Shown: positions 1-8,450, counted from the stretch's first letter. The stretch is DNA of 64,000 nt from Niabella sp. (GCF_030150205.1 NZ_JASLGT010000008.1:124001-188000), one strand, 5' to 3'. A program made the numbers and translations. Notes: generated from the sequence alone by a model not told the origin.

Positions 1-183
1 TTCACTAAGCTAATGGAAAATTTTACTATGCGAATTGCGATAGCGTAAAGCTTTAGTCGCAATAAATAGCTGACCGCTCCTTTTTGTTATTTTTTGCTAA
101 CTTTATAATAAGAACCAGTTGCTAATACAAGAAAACCAAGATAGAGCCTATAAATTATTTAGCAAACCAGAAAAACAACACCT

Positions 184-729
184 ATGGCAAAAAGAGCGCT
201 GCAACTCCTGGTGGCAGAACAAAAAATATTAAACCGGATCTATGTTGTCCGTGGACAAAAAGTAATGCTGGACCAGGACCTGGCAGAAATGTACAAAGTA
301 GAAACCAGACGTTTGAATGAACAGGTAAAACGCAACCTGAACCGATTTCCAAAAGACTTTATGTTTACCCTCAAGCAAAAAGAGTTCGACAACTTGATGT
401 CGCAAATTGCGATATCAAGTTCATCACCAGGCTGGGGAGGACGACGTAAATTACCATACGTTTTTACAGAACAAGGAGTAGCGATGTTATCAAGTATATT
501 AAATAGCGAAGTTGCCATTGAAGTCAATGTTCGTATTATCCGCGTTTTTACAAAATTGCGGGAATATGCATTGAGTCAAAAAGACATATTGGTACAGCTT
601 GCAAGGCTGGAAAAAGAGGTAAAAGGAAATTCCCGGGATATCGAAAACATTTTTGTAGTACTGAAAGAATTGATTGAAAAACAAAGAACTCCTATACCAA
701 GAAATAAGATTGGGTTTAAACTGGATTAA
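184..729 (+). CDS. ORF6N-domain DNA-binding-like protein
   Basis: A 181-residue cytoplasmic protein. Residues about 10-110 match the ORF6N domain, a KilA-N-related module found in phage and bacterial accessory proteins: an N-terminal MLDQDLAEMYKVETRRLNEQ stretch, then FPKDFMF, WGGRRKLPYVFTEQGVAML and a VRIIRVFTKLREY helix. The C-terminal third is helical and charged, and may form a coiled coil. Its function is not known; DNA binding is inferred from the family. The gene stands alone on the plus strand and is clearly more AT-rich than the PUL beside it, suggesting transfer. Codons around residues 70-80 (NLMSQIAISS) form a 31-bp near-palindrome that is repeated in the DNA downstream of the gene. 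Confidence 0.85.
   Translation: MAKRALQLLVAEQKILNRIYVVRGQKVMLDQDLAEMYKVETRRLNEQVKRNLNRFPKDFMFTLKQKEFDNLMSQIAISSSSPGWGGRRKLPYVFTEQGVAMLSSILNSEVAIEVNVRIIRVFTKLREYALSQKDILVQLARLEKEVKGNSRDIENIFVVLKELIEKQRTPIPRNKIGFKLD
388..421. repeat. 34-bp palindromic element, copy 1 (inside ORF6N gene)
   Basis: This stretch is identical over 34 bp to 795-828. Positions 391-421 form an inverted repeat of two 15-base arms around A406, with one G/T mismatch (399/413). It encodes the DNLMSQIAISS part of the ORF6N protein. Confidence 0.9.
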
Positions 730-927
730 ACTCCGGTTTCTGCCTATTCTTCTACTCGGCAGATTTTATGTTTATTCTCAAATAAAACAACGCTGACAAC
801 TTGATGTCGCAAATTGCGATATCAAGTTTATACACTCGTCAGCATGAAAGATGGCAGTCTCCGATGAAGTGAAAAAAAATCCGGCTCCTTTAGCGAAGAC
901 GGATACTTATATCGTTTATGCTACTGA
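730..927. other. Intergenic region between ORF6N gene and GH92
   Basis: The convergent genes ORF6N (plus) and GH92 (minus) end here. Apart from the second palindrome copy at 795-828 no gene or RNA is evident. The palindrome could act as a transcription terminator-like hairpin, but no T-run follows it. Confidence 0.6.
795..828. repeat. 34-bp palindromic element, copy 2 (intergenic)
   Basis: An exact second copy of the 34 bp at 388-421, located 66 bp after the ORF6N stop codon. It keeps the 31-bp near-palindrome (798-828) but lies outside any reading frame. Bases immediately beyond both edges differ between the copies, so only the palindrome itself has been duplicated or moved. Confidence 0.9.
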
Positions 928-3213
928 TTATTTATCATCGCGACTCATAGAGTAAGGAACATCCGCATCTCCTGTACCACGGGTTTTATTGGGTTGCGCC
1001 CCCATCGTAAAGTTGATAACCGCTCCTTTTTGAAGTGTAGTAAAATTAAACCAGTTTTTACTGTATGGCTGCCCGTTAAAAGTAGCGGACTGTACATAAC
1101 GGTTCTGATCACTATTAGCCGGAGCATTTATAGTGATTTTTTTTCCATTTTCCAGGTGTACTATTGCTTTTTTAAATAATGGTGCCCCCACTACATACTG
1201 GTCTATTCCCGGTGTTACGGGATAGAAGCCGAGGGCCGAAAAAACGTACCATGCACTGGTTTGACCATTATCTTCATCACCGCAATAACCATCGGGTGTA
1301 GACTTATACATACGGTTCATGGTTTCACGTACCCAATACTGTGCTTTCCAGGGTGCGCCAGCATAATTGTACAAATAGATCATATGTTGTATAGGCTGAT
1401 TTCCATGCGCATATTGCCCCATATCAGCAATCTGCATCTCCCGGATCTCATGGATCACACCTCCATAATAGCTGTCATCAAAAACCGGTGGCAGGCTAAA
1501 CACATTGTCGAGCTGTTTTACAAAATTGGGCTTCCCTCCCATCAGATCGATCAGACCTTGTATGTCGTGGAATACGCTCCAGGAGTAGTGCCAGCTATTA
1601 CCTTCTGTAAAAGCATCGCCCCATTTATAAGGGTTGAACGGACTTTGAAATTTGCCATCCTTATTTTTACCCCGCATCAGGTTATATTCCGGATCAAAAA
1701 GATTTTTATAGTTTCCCGAACGTTTTTTGTACAAATCCAACTCTGTTTTTGGCCGGCCCAAAGCTTTACCCAGCTGGTAAATCGTAAAATCATCATAAGC
1801 ATATTCCAGCGTACGTGCGGCATTCTCATTGATCTTTACATCATAGGGGACATACCCCAGTTCGTTATAATATTCAACGCCTCTCCGGCCGGTGGCCCTT
1901 GGTCCTTCATTATTGGCACCATGCAACAAAGCTTCATACAGGGTATTGATATCGTATCCTCTCAAACCTTTTAAATAAGCATCAGCAACCACCGATGCAG
2001 AGTTATTACCCACCATTACATCTGAATAACCTGGGCTGCTCCATTCCGGCAGCCAGCCACCTTCTTTATAGTCATTTACCAGTCCCGCCTGCATTTCCCT
2101 GTTGATGGACGGATACAGGAAGTTCAGGAAGGGATATAAAGCGCGGAAGGTATCCCAAAATCCGGTGCCTGAAAAGCGGTATCCCGGAAGGACCTTTCCG
2201 TTATGCGGACTGTAATGCACCACCTGGTTGGAGGCGTCCAGTTCATACATTTTATGCGGAAAGAACAGGGTACGATACATGGCGGAATAAAAAGTCCGTA
2301 ACTGATCTACAGAGGCGCCTTCGATCTCGATCCTTCCCAGGCGTTCATTCCATGATCTTTTAGCCTTGGCCATGGTTTGCTCAAAACCATCTGCGGCCAG
2401 TTCCCGCTTCAGATTCAGTTCAGCCTGTTCAAAGCTGATAAAGGAGGTGCCGATCTTCATATTCACCTTTTCGCCTTTACTGGTTTTAAACCCAACAATG
2501 GCACCGCTATGATCGGAAGTGATCTCCAGTGCAGATTCGTTAAGTTTGTTGCCCTCCCAGGTATGCGCATTCGCAAATGACTTATCAAAATAGATCACAA
2601 AATAATTTTTAAAATCCGGCAATGGGCCACGTGCATGTTTGGTGGAATATCCGATGATCTTTTTTTCAGCAGGAATAACCTTAATATAGGATCCTTTATC
2701 AAATGCGTCGATCACTACAAATGAACTATCCGTCTTTGGAAACGTGAACCGGAATTGTGCCGCTCGCTCTGTAGGAGTGAGCTCGGTTGTTACATCATGA
2801 TCCGCCAGGTACACACTGTAATAGTAAGGCTTCGCTATTTCCGCCTTATGCGAGAACCAGCTGGCGCGGGCATCCTGCTCAAATACCATTTTGCCGGTAA
2901 CCGGCATAATAGAAATCTGGCCATAGTCATTCATCCATGGGGACGGCTGATGCGTTTGTTTAAACCCGCGGATCTTATCAGCATCATAGGTATACATCCA
3001 TCCATCGCCCATTTTCCCCGTCTGTGCACTCCACAGATTCATGCCCCACGGCACCCCCACTGCGGGATAGGTATTCCCATTTGAAAGACTCGGCTTGGAC
3101 TGAGTACCCATTAACGGATTTACCAGTTCAACGGGATCATTTTTCTGAGCATGTAAGAGGAGCGAAAAGCCTCCGGCCAATAATAAAAAGGCGTAGCGTG
3201 CAATCTTCTTCAT
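928..3213 (-). CDS. GH92 family alpha-mannosidase-like protein with Gln at the acid position
   Basis: A secreted 761-residue protein. I start at the ATG at 3213 rather than the upstream one at 3255, because MKKIARYAFLLLAGGFSLLLHAQ is then a clean signal peptide. The N-terminal beta-sandwich begins VNPLMGTQSKPSLSNGNTYP and the (alpha/alpha)6 part ends with PDGYCGDEDNGQTSAWYVFS, both GH92 hallmarks. GH92 enzymes are calcium-dependent inverting exo-alpha-mannosidases. The usual catalytic-acid motif HGNEP reads HGNQP here (Gln606, codon 1396-1398). The same E-to-Q change is known in GH92 members acting on mannose-1-phosphodiesters, where no acid is needed. It is the last gene of the minus-strand PUL, 296 bp after the oxidase gene and separated from it by a terminator, so it may have its own promoter. 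Confidence 0.93.
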   Translation of the reverse strand: MKKIARYAFLLLAGGFSLLLHAQKNDPVELVNPLMGTQSKPSLSNGNTYPAVGVPWGMNLWSAQTGKMGDGWMYTYDADKIRGFKQTHQPSPWMNDYGQISIMPVTGKMVFEQDARASWFSHKAEIAKPYYYSVYLADHDVTTELTPTERAAQFRFTFPKTDSSFVVIDAFDKGSYIKVIPAEKKIIGYSTKHARGPLPDFKNYFVIYFDKSFANAHTWEGNKLNESALEITSDHSGAIVGFKTSKGEKVNMKIGTSFISFEQAELNLKRELAADGFEQTMAKAKRSWNERLGRIEIEGASVDQLRTFYSAMYRTLFFPHKMYELDASNQVVHYSPHNGKVLPGYRFSGTGFWDTFRALYPFLNFLYPSINREMQAGLVNDYKEGGWLPEWSSPGYSDVMVGNNSASVVADAYLKGLRGYDINTLYEALLHGANNEGPRATGRRGVEYYNELGYVPYDVKINENAARTLEYAYDDFTIYQLGKALGRPKTELDLYKKRSGNYKNLFDPEYNLMRGKNKDGKFQSPFNPYKWGDAFTEGNSWHYSWSVFHDIQGLIDLMGGKPNFVKQLDNVFSLPPVFDDSYYGGVIHEIREMQIADMGQYAHGNQPIQHMIYLYNYAGAPWKAQYWVRETMNRMYKSTPDGYCGDEDNGQTSAWYVFSALGFYPVTPGIDQYVVGAPLFKKAIVHLENGKKITINAPANSDQNRYVQSATFNGQPYSKNWFNFTTLQKGAVINFTMGAQPNKTRGTGDADVPYSMSRDDK

Positions 3214-3398
3214 GAGCAATAATACTATTTTTAAATAACAAAATCGTTTTTGCAATACTTTACAAAAATAACAGCTTTATGCTAATTTCAGGCTTTTTAC
3301 CATTTCCTGGCATTTATGAATGCTGAATTAGCAACAGCACTGCCCCATGGGTCAAATGCCCCGCTCCGCAACTTTAAAAAGCCTTCACTCTTATATAT

Positions 3399-3428
3399 AA
3401 AAAAAACTCCGGGACGGATCCCGGAGTT
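3399..3428 (-). terminator. Rho-independent terminator after the FMN oxidase gene
   Basis: A 10-bp perfect stem (arms 3405-3414 and 3419-3428, loop CGGA at 3415-3418; AACTCCGGGA / TCCCGGAGTT) is followed on the minus strand by a T-run (A-run at 3399-3406 on plus). It lies 82 bp after the stop codon at 3510. Confidence 0.85.
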
Positions 3429-3509
3429 CAATATATGAACTCTTTACTACGCCCTATGATACATTGCATTACCGATTCGGGGTTAAAGAGCTCTTCCAAA
3501 AATTGAACC

Positions 3510-4667
3510 TTACTGTATCAATGCTGCCGGAAAATCGTGGACCGTTTCACAGCAAAGCTGCTCCATTACCTGTTTCAGCTGCGCTTTGAGCATCGCGATG
3601 GTATGATCACCGCCCGCTTTCCCCAGGGCGCCCACACCGTACATAAAGGGCCGGCCCATAAAGGTGAAATCAGCGCCGCATGCCAACGACCGGCCAATAT
3701 CCGGACCCGAGCGGAGTCCGCTGTCGATCATTACCTTGTATTTGCCTTTATATTTTTCAGCCAAACCTTTTAACGGACGAATGGTTGACTCCCCTGCGTC
3801 GATCTGGCGGCCACCATGATTGGAAACAATGATCCCATCTACCCCGATGGTTGCACACAACTCCGCATCCTGCTCACTTACCACGCCCTTTACCACCAGT
3901 TTTCCTTTCCATTTTTCCCTGATGGCCGCTACTTTATCCGCATCTACCCGACCAGTGAATGTAGCATTCATAAACTTGCCCAGCTGTTTCATATCCATCC
4001 CTTTTTTCATATAGGGCTTCAGTGTGGCAAAAGAGGGAATACCAACCCGGAGGGTTTCCAGTCCCCACACAGGATGCATAGCCGCCTGCACAAAATTGCT
4101 GATGGTGTTTTTGGGCGGCATGGAAAGCCCTGCCTTTATTTCGCGATAGCGCAACCCGAAAGAAGGCACATCAATGAGCACCACCAGGACCTGACAATTC
4201 ACCGCTTCCAGCCGGCGTAAGAGATCGTCTCGCAATTCAGTTTCTGTGGGATGGTATAATTGGAACCAGAATTTACTTTCCGTAATCTCCGCAATACGTT
4301 CAATGCTGCTGGTGGAAACCGTACTTAAAACATAAGGAATATTATGTTTTAATGCGGCCTTGGCCAGGATCTCCGGGGCATTGGGCCACATGAGGCCTTG
4401 CAATCCTACCGGTGCAATTCCGAATGGCGCATCATAAACATGACCGAATAATTCTGTCCGCATATCCACGCCCCGGTGCTTTTTCAGGTACTGGGGCATC
4501 AGGAAAATATGCTTAAAATCTTCCTCGTTCCGCCACACATTCAGTTCATCATTACACCCGCCCTCCAGGTAATCAAACGCAAATTTGGGTATCCGTTTTT
4601 TTGCCTTCCTTTTCAGATCCGCTACCGAGGGATATTGAGGATTGTACTGCAGTAAATTTGTACTCAT
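3510..4667 (-). CDS. FMN-dependent alpha-hydroxyacid oxidase/dehydrogenase (lactate dehydrogenase family)
   Basis: A 385-residue protein of the LldD/glycolate oxidase family, which oxidises L-2-hydroxyacids such as L-lactate to 2-ketoacids using FMN. Visible motifs are FDYLEGGCNDE near the N-terminus, the catalytic SNHGGRQ (His284), KGVVSEQDAELC, and the FMN-phosphate-binding DSGLRSGPDIGRSLACGAD...FMGRPFMYG. No signal peptide; probably cytoplasmic or membrane-associated. It ends in a strong terminator and starts 241 bp after the TIM-barrel gene. In a rhamnose-rich PUL it could oxidise L-lactate made from L-lactaldehyde; this is inference. The exact substrate cannot be read from sequence. Confidence 0.9.
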   Translation of the reverse strand: MSTNLLQYNPQYPSVADLKRKAKKRIPKFAFDYLEGGCNDELNVWRNEEDFKHIFLMPQYLKKHRGVDMRTELFGHVYDAPFGIAPVGLQGLMWPNAPEILAKAALKHNIPYVLSTVSTSSIERIAEITESKFWFQLYHPTETELRDDLLRRLEAVNCQVLVVLIDVPSFGLRYREIKAGLSMPPKNTISNFVQAAMHPVWGLETLRVGIPSFATLKPYMKKGMDMKQLGKFMNATFTGRVDADKVAAIREKWKGKLVVKGVVSEQDAELCATIGVDGIIVSNHGGRQIDAGESTIRPLKGLAEKYKGKYKVMIDSGLRSGPDIGRSLACGADFTFMGRPFMYGVGALGKAGGDHTIAMLKAQLKQVMEQLCCETVHDFPAALIQ

Positions 4668-4908
4668 AACTCTGTTCGCAAAGAAAACCGTTTATAAAGC
4701 AGCAAGATTAGCGAATAAAATCCAAATCCCTATCCTGTGCCATCCGGTAGTGGCTTTTCATGAATAAATTGTTTTATAATTGGTAAAAATGGTTTATTGA
4801 GGAGAAGACAAGTGCGGCAGCGGGGCATTCATCTCATTATTGTTGCCAACTTTGTGGTTGGGGTGACGGGAAGACCTGGGGAACAGAGACTAATACGTTG
4901 CTGGCCTG
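4668..4908. other. Intergenic region upstream of the oxidase gene
   Basis: 241 bp between the TIM-barrel gene and the oxidase gene, AT-rich next to the oxidase start. It probably carries the oxidase promoter, but I see no clear TAnnTTTG box, RNA or repeat. Confidence 0.4.
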
Positions 4909-5766
4909 TTATTGAAAGATCTTTTTCAGATAGGCCACATTGGCTCCGTAATTATACTTTACATCCCGGGGGTGCTGGGCGTCGCGGGAACGCTCTACTA
5001 CCAGCCATCCGCTCCATTTCATCTGATCCAGGATCTTTTTTACCTTATACAGATCCAGTTGAGGGTCATTCTGCAGCCAAACACTATCCTTATTGGTGCA
5101 ATGGATCATGGCGATGTTCTTTGCCCCAAGTATCCGGAGTTCCTTATACAGATCCCGGCCTTCTTTCAGCGGATTGGAGAAATTAAAATAGATCTTAACG
5201 GCTGGCGAACCGATCTCTTTTAACAACGTTACCTCTTCTTTTGCCGACAAAGCTGTTTCAATAGCAATGACCACACCGGCATCCTGCGCCATTTTGCCCG
5301 CCTCTCTTAAGCGGGTTACGACTGAGGGTCGCTTTTCGGGGTTCTTTTTCAGATCGCATTGTATACCCAGGGGCAGAAAAGCGGTTTTAACATTCATCTG
5401 TTTCATCGTGGCAATACAATCGGCGATCGATTCTTTATAGTGCTCCCGGCCACAGTAGGATTGTGCATAATAACCCGTCATGGCCAAAGCAGGAATTTCC
5501 AGGTTCAGTGCTTTCACCTTCTGAAGGTATTGTTCCTGTATGGAATCTATGGCCAGCTTATTGTCAAAAGTTTCCCGGTTACCCAGTCCACCCATATCGA
5601 TCTCGATACCATCCGCGTTCAACTCCTTTGCCAGCGGCAGTGCGCTGAGCTTCTGGCGCTTTAGCAGCATCAGGTCGATCAATGCTATTTTGTAGCGTTG
5701 CGATTTTTGAGCCATTCCAGCAAAGGGTAATGCAAGGATGAGGATGTATAGGAGTATTTTTTTCAT
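4909..5766 (-). CDS. Secreted sugar isomerase/epimerase-like TIM-barrel protein
   Basis: A 285-residue protein. The ATG at 5766 is chosen because it opens MKKILLYILILALPFAGMAQ, a signal peptide; the upstream in-frame ATGs run through an inverted-repeat region. The mature part resembles the xylose isomerase-like TIM-barrel (AP endonuclease 2) family: ELNADGIEIDMGG, LALTGYYAQSYCG-like strand 3 (ALAMTGYYAQ), AKNIAMIHCTNKD and WSGWLVVERSRD. Members isomerise or epimerise sugars and related compounds with a divalent metal; periplasmic members are frequent in Bacteroidota polysaccharide loci, but their substrates are mostly unknown. It lies within the PUL between esterase and oxidase genes. Confidence 0.8.
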   Translation of the reverse strand: MKKILLYILILALPFAGMAQKSQRYKIALIDLMLLKRQKLSALPLAKELNADGIEIDMGGLGNRETFDNKLAIDSIQEQYLQKVKALNLEIPALAMTGYYAQSYCGREHYKESIADCIATMKQMNVKTAFLPLGIQCDLKKNPEKRPSVVTRLREAGKMAQDAGVVIAIETALSAKEEVTLLKEIGSPAVKIYFNFSNPLKEGRDLYKELRILGAKNIAMIHCTNKDSVWLQNDPQLDLYKVKKILDQMKWSGWLVVERSRDAQHPRDVKYNYGANVAYLKKIFQ

Positions 5767-5786
5767 GTTTAGTAAGTTTAATATTT

Positions 5787-5826
5787 GTTCGAGACGTGGA
5801 CGTCTCGAATAGCGGACGTCTCGAAC
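5787..5826. repeat. Inverted/direct repeat just upstream of the TIM-barrel gene
   Basis: TTCGAGACGT (5788-5797) and ACGTCTCGAA (5800-5809) form a perfect 10-bp inverted repeat with a 2-base centre; ACGTCTCGAAC recurs at 5816-5826 as a direct copy that can pair with GTTCGAGACGT (5787-5797). It starts 21 bp before the start codon, so it could be an operator or a 5-prime leader structure. Confidence 0.75.
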
Positions 5827-5845
5827 AGCCATCGACACAAAAAAT

Positions 5846-5967
5846 CATCGTCGTTTCGAGCGCAGCCGGGAAACCTTTACGAAATTGCTCTCAACAAGTA
5901 AGCGTCAGAATCTTACATATAAGGGGGTATCCGTAGAGACCTCTCCGCTACGGTCGACGTGACAATG
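5846..5967. repeat. Inverted pair of REP-like intergenic repeats
   Basis: The stretch 5846-5880 (core TCGTTTCGAGCGCAGCCGGG) and the reverse complement of 5933-5967 (core of plus strand CTCCGCTACGGTCGACG) align along their whole length with scattered mismatches. They resemble the dispersed Bacteroidota repeat containing cGTCATTTCGAnCGnAGnGGAGA. The pair sits head to head between two PUL genes. Confidence 0.65.
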
Positions 5968-6002
5968 TTCTGGTACGGTGACTATAAACCATTACCTACG
6001 CA

Positions 6003-7400
6003 CTATCTCACCGCTGCTTCAAAAACCTTTTCCAGGTTGTCAAACCCTTTTACCGCATGCGCCGGTAACCGCTCACCATGATCTCCAAAGACATACATTT
6101 TCTTTTCTTCCTCAATCGTGACCCCTGATTCATCAATCTGCCCCTGTTTATTTTCGATGGCTTTGATATTCAGCCCCAGGTATTGCGCCATGAAGCGGTA
6201 TACCGCCGTTCTTTTGTTGATACCGAAGTCGTGCTTTTCAGCGGGCAGGTGCACGTTCTGCACATCGCTTTTCTTTCCATACCAACTGTACATTTTTTGC
6301 AGATAGGGGAAATCATGTTCCGGCATTTTATCCGTCCAGTCGCCCCCATCACTTACCAGCAGTTGCGGACGCGGTGTCGCCATAGCAGCAATCTCTACGT
6401 TATCAGTACCACCGGCGCAACTGTGGATGTCCATTCCGCTTTCACAAGGACAACCACCATAGAAATAAGAAGAGAGCGAAACCACCGGGGCTGACACTTT
6501 TATACGATCATCAATAGCCGTCATCAATACCGTATGACTTCCACCGCCGGAGCCGCCGGTAATGCCCACCCTGCCGGTATCGGCGTCTTTTAATGCCAGC
6601 AGATAATCCAGGATGCGGATGGCGCCCAATGCCTGTATAGTCATGGCCAGACTGCGGCGATGATCTTCCGTTTTAAACTGTAGTAAGGACTCTCCCCAGG
6701 CAAAGAGATCATAACTAAAAGCCATGGCGCCCATTTTGGCAAGCGCCGCACAGCGCAACTGGCAGTCGGCGCGGTACCGCTGTTGCAGCCAATGACCGTC
6801 GGGGTTCAGGATCACAGGAATCTTCCCTTTATATGTTGCCGGTTTGTATAGCGACCCGTTGATCCATACCCCTGGTAAAATTTCCAAAGCGATATTCTCT
6901 ATGGTATAGCCGTTATACTTTCTTAACGGAGTGATGATCGGCTTGCTTAAAGGCCAGGCAGGTAAGTTGGCCAGTCTTAATTTTTCAAGAATGCATTGTT
7001 TCAATTCCTTCTTTCGCAACTCCCATTCCGTTATATTTTTATACTGTGCTGCTATACGATCCAGCTCGGCCCAGCCGTCTTCCACCGACCAGCGATAATA
7101 TTCATAATCGCTGATCTTATACTTCTTATCGCCGTCTTTTTTTGCCTTCAGATCAAAAGGTGCCAGCACATTATTGAGTGTTTCCTCCACATCCTGTCGG
7201 AAGCGCCAGCGGGCATAGTTCAGTATCTTTCCTTTTACCAATGCATCGGGGTAGCGGATGGTAATGCCATAACGTGTTTCTATCTTTTTAAATACCTGAT
7301 CCAACGGCTCCGCATACCGGTTGTCCGTATTTTCCTGTGCTCCCGCAAAAAAGCCGAGCAGGAATCCCCAAAGTACAAGAGTGCGACGCAAGTAAAGCAT
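6003..7400 (-). CDS. Secreted alpha/beta-hydrolase (acetylxylan esterase-like) with N-terminal STN-like domain
   Basis: A 465-residue secreted protein with signal peptide MLYLRRTLVLWGFLLGFFAGAQ. Residues about 150-420 form an alpha/beta-hydrolase of the acetylxylan-esterase type: VILNPDGHW near the oxyanion site, nucleophile elbow GITGGSGGG (Ser284), an acid around SDGGDWT (350-356) and His390 in PAEKHDFG. Such enzymes remove acetyl or similar ester groups from plant polysaccharides. Residues about 28-97 (LDQVFKKIETRYGITIRYPDA..., NNVLAPFDLKAKK) look like the STN fold (beta-alpha-beta repeat) usually seen at the N-terminus of TonB-dependent transducers and secretins. That fusion is unusual. 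The gene lies 40 bp after the aldolase gene and is probably cotranscribed with it. Confidence 0.82.
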   Translation of the reverse strand: MLYLRRTLVLWGFLLGFFAGAQENTDNRYAEPLDQVFKKIETRYGITIRYPDALVKGKILNYARWRFRQDVEETLNNVLAPFDLKAKKDGDKKYKISDYEYYRWSVEDGWAELDRIAAQYKNITEWELRKKELKQCILEKLRLANLPAWPLSKPIITPLRKYNGYTIENIALEILPGVWINGSLYKPATYKGKIPVILNPDGHWLQQRYRADCQLRCAALAKMGAMAFSYDLFAWGESLLQFKTEDHRRSLAMTIQALGAIRILDYLLALKDADTGRVGITGGSGGGSHTVLMTAIDDRIKVSAPVVSLSSYFYGGCPCESGMDIHSCAGGTDNVEIAAMATPRPQLLVSDGGDWTDKMPEHDFPYLQKMYSWYGKKSDVQNVHLPAEKHDFGINKRTAVYRFMAQYLGLNIKAIENKQGQIDESGVTIEEEKKMYVFGDHGERLPAHAVKGFDNLEKVFEAAVR

Positions 7401-7440
7401 AATAGTAGTACTGAAGCTGGCGAAATAATAATAAAATTAA

Positions 7441-8400
7441 TCATAAAGCGGTACGTGCGGATAATCCTACGGGCTGTATCTCCAACCGATCGCACCAACT
7501 CAGGAAGCGGTTGTAGAGCGCATCCAGTTCCTTTTTCTGATCCGGCGTCAGATGCAGCGCATAAGCACGACTAATGGTGCGCACCGGCAGTCCGCGCTTT
7601 TCCAGGAAATATTTGGCGCTCATGGGATAGGCCTGGTGGATCATGGGATCCACACTGGTCAACTCCTCCTGTAACCATTTCGCCGTTTCCTGCTGCCCGG
7701 GGTTATTTGCATTTTTCACCATCCACACCAGCACCTCCGGGTAAAAGTTTCCTGAGATGGACGACATGCCCACCGCGCCCTGCTGCATACTGAACAAGGC
7801 ATTGGGCGTATGCGCATCATAGAACTCAAGCGGGCTGTTCATTGCTTTTAACACGTCGAGCTTGGCCTTTACGTTTTCATGCGTGATGGACGTATCCTTA
7901 TGATAGACCAGGCGGTTAGACTGTAACAACTGTTTAAACACATCTGCACCTAATATGCGCTTATAAGGCGCCGGGCATTCATAAATGCCCAGCGGGATAT
8001 CGCCCGTAAGCGAAAACAATTTTTCAAAATTGCGCAACAATACGGCATCGTCCTCTTCCAGCTTTGCGAAATGCCCGCTGATCATGATCACCGCATCCAC
8101 ACCCGTATCATATATCCTCTTTGTAAACTGTGCTTTGTCTTCCACGGTAAGTCCGAAGGAGCCAGTTGCCACTACCGGCACGCGTCCGTTCACGCATTTG
8201 ACTACATGCTGTGTGAGTGCCAGCCGCTCTTCTTCGGTAATGCTGAACATCTCGCTGCTGAGGCAGTTGGCAAAAAAGCCTTCCACACCGGCTTCCAGAT
8301 AGAATTCCACTAATTGTGTAACGGCATCATAATCGATACTGGCTTTCAGATCAAAGGGCGTGATCATTACGGGGACAAACTTTCCTGCAAACGCTTTCAT
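7441..8400 (-). CDS. DapA/NanA-family aldolase (2-keto-3-deoxy-acid aldolase-like)
   Basis: A cytoplasmic 319-residue TIM-barrel protein of the dihydrodipicolinate synthase/N-acetylneuraminate lyase family, which uses a lysine Schiff base to join or cleave pyruvate. Lys168 (YHKDTS) and Tyr140 (GIYECP) are in place. The usual GTTGE loop is NCLSSE here (residues 45-50), so the carboxylate/substrate pocket differs from true DapA. Standing between a sialidase-fold propeller and an esterase inside a pectin-type PUL, it more likely cleaves a 2-keto-3-deoxy sugar acid (for example Kdo, Dha or a deoxy-rhamnonate) than makes dihydrodipicolinate. It is the first gene after the regulatory element at 8451-8486 and is probably the head of a short operon. 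Confidence 0.88.
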   Translation of the reverse strand: MKAFAGKFVPVMITPFDLKASIDYDAVTQLVEFYLEAGVEGFFANCLSSEMFSITEEERLALTQHVVKCVNGRVPVVATGSFGLTVEDKAQFTKRIYDTGVDAVIMISGHFAKLEEDDAVLLRNFEKLFSLTGDIPLGIYECPAPYKRILGADVFKQLLQSNRLVYHKDTSITHENVKAKLDVLKAMNSPLEFYDAHTPNALFSMQQGAVGMSSISGNFYPEVLVWMVKNANNPGQQETAKWLQEELTSVDPMIHQAYPMSAKYFLEKRGLPVRTISRAYALHLTPDQKKELDALYNRFLSWCDRLEIQPVGLSARTAL

Positions 8401-8450
8401 GCATCCATTTTTTGAGACCTATAAAGTTTGTATATTTTTTTATTTAAAGA

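Noticed and set aside
34..63. Inverted repeat ATTGCGA...TCGCAAT before the ORF6N gene
   Set aside because: Only 7 bp per arm around a 16-base loop with no further pairing; it shares the TTGCGA core with the 31-bp palindrome, but this is too short to call.
388..828. A CRISPR-like repeat
   Set aside because: Only two copies with no regular spacers, one inside a coding gene.
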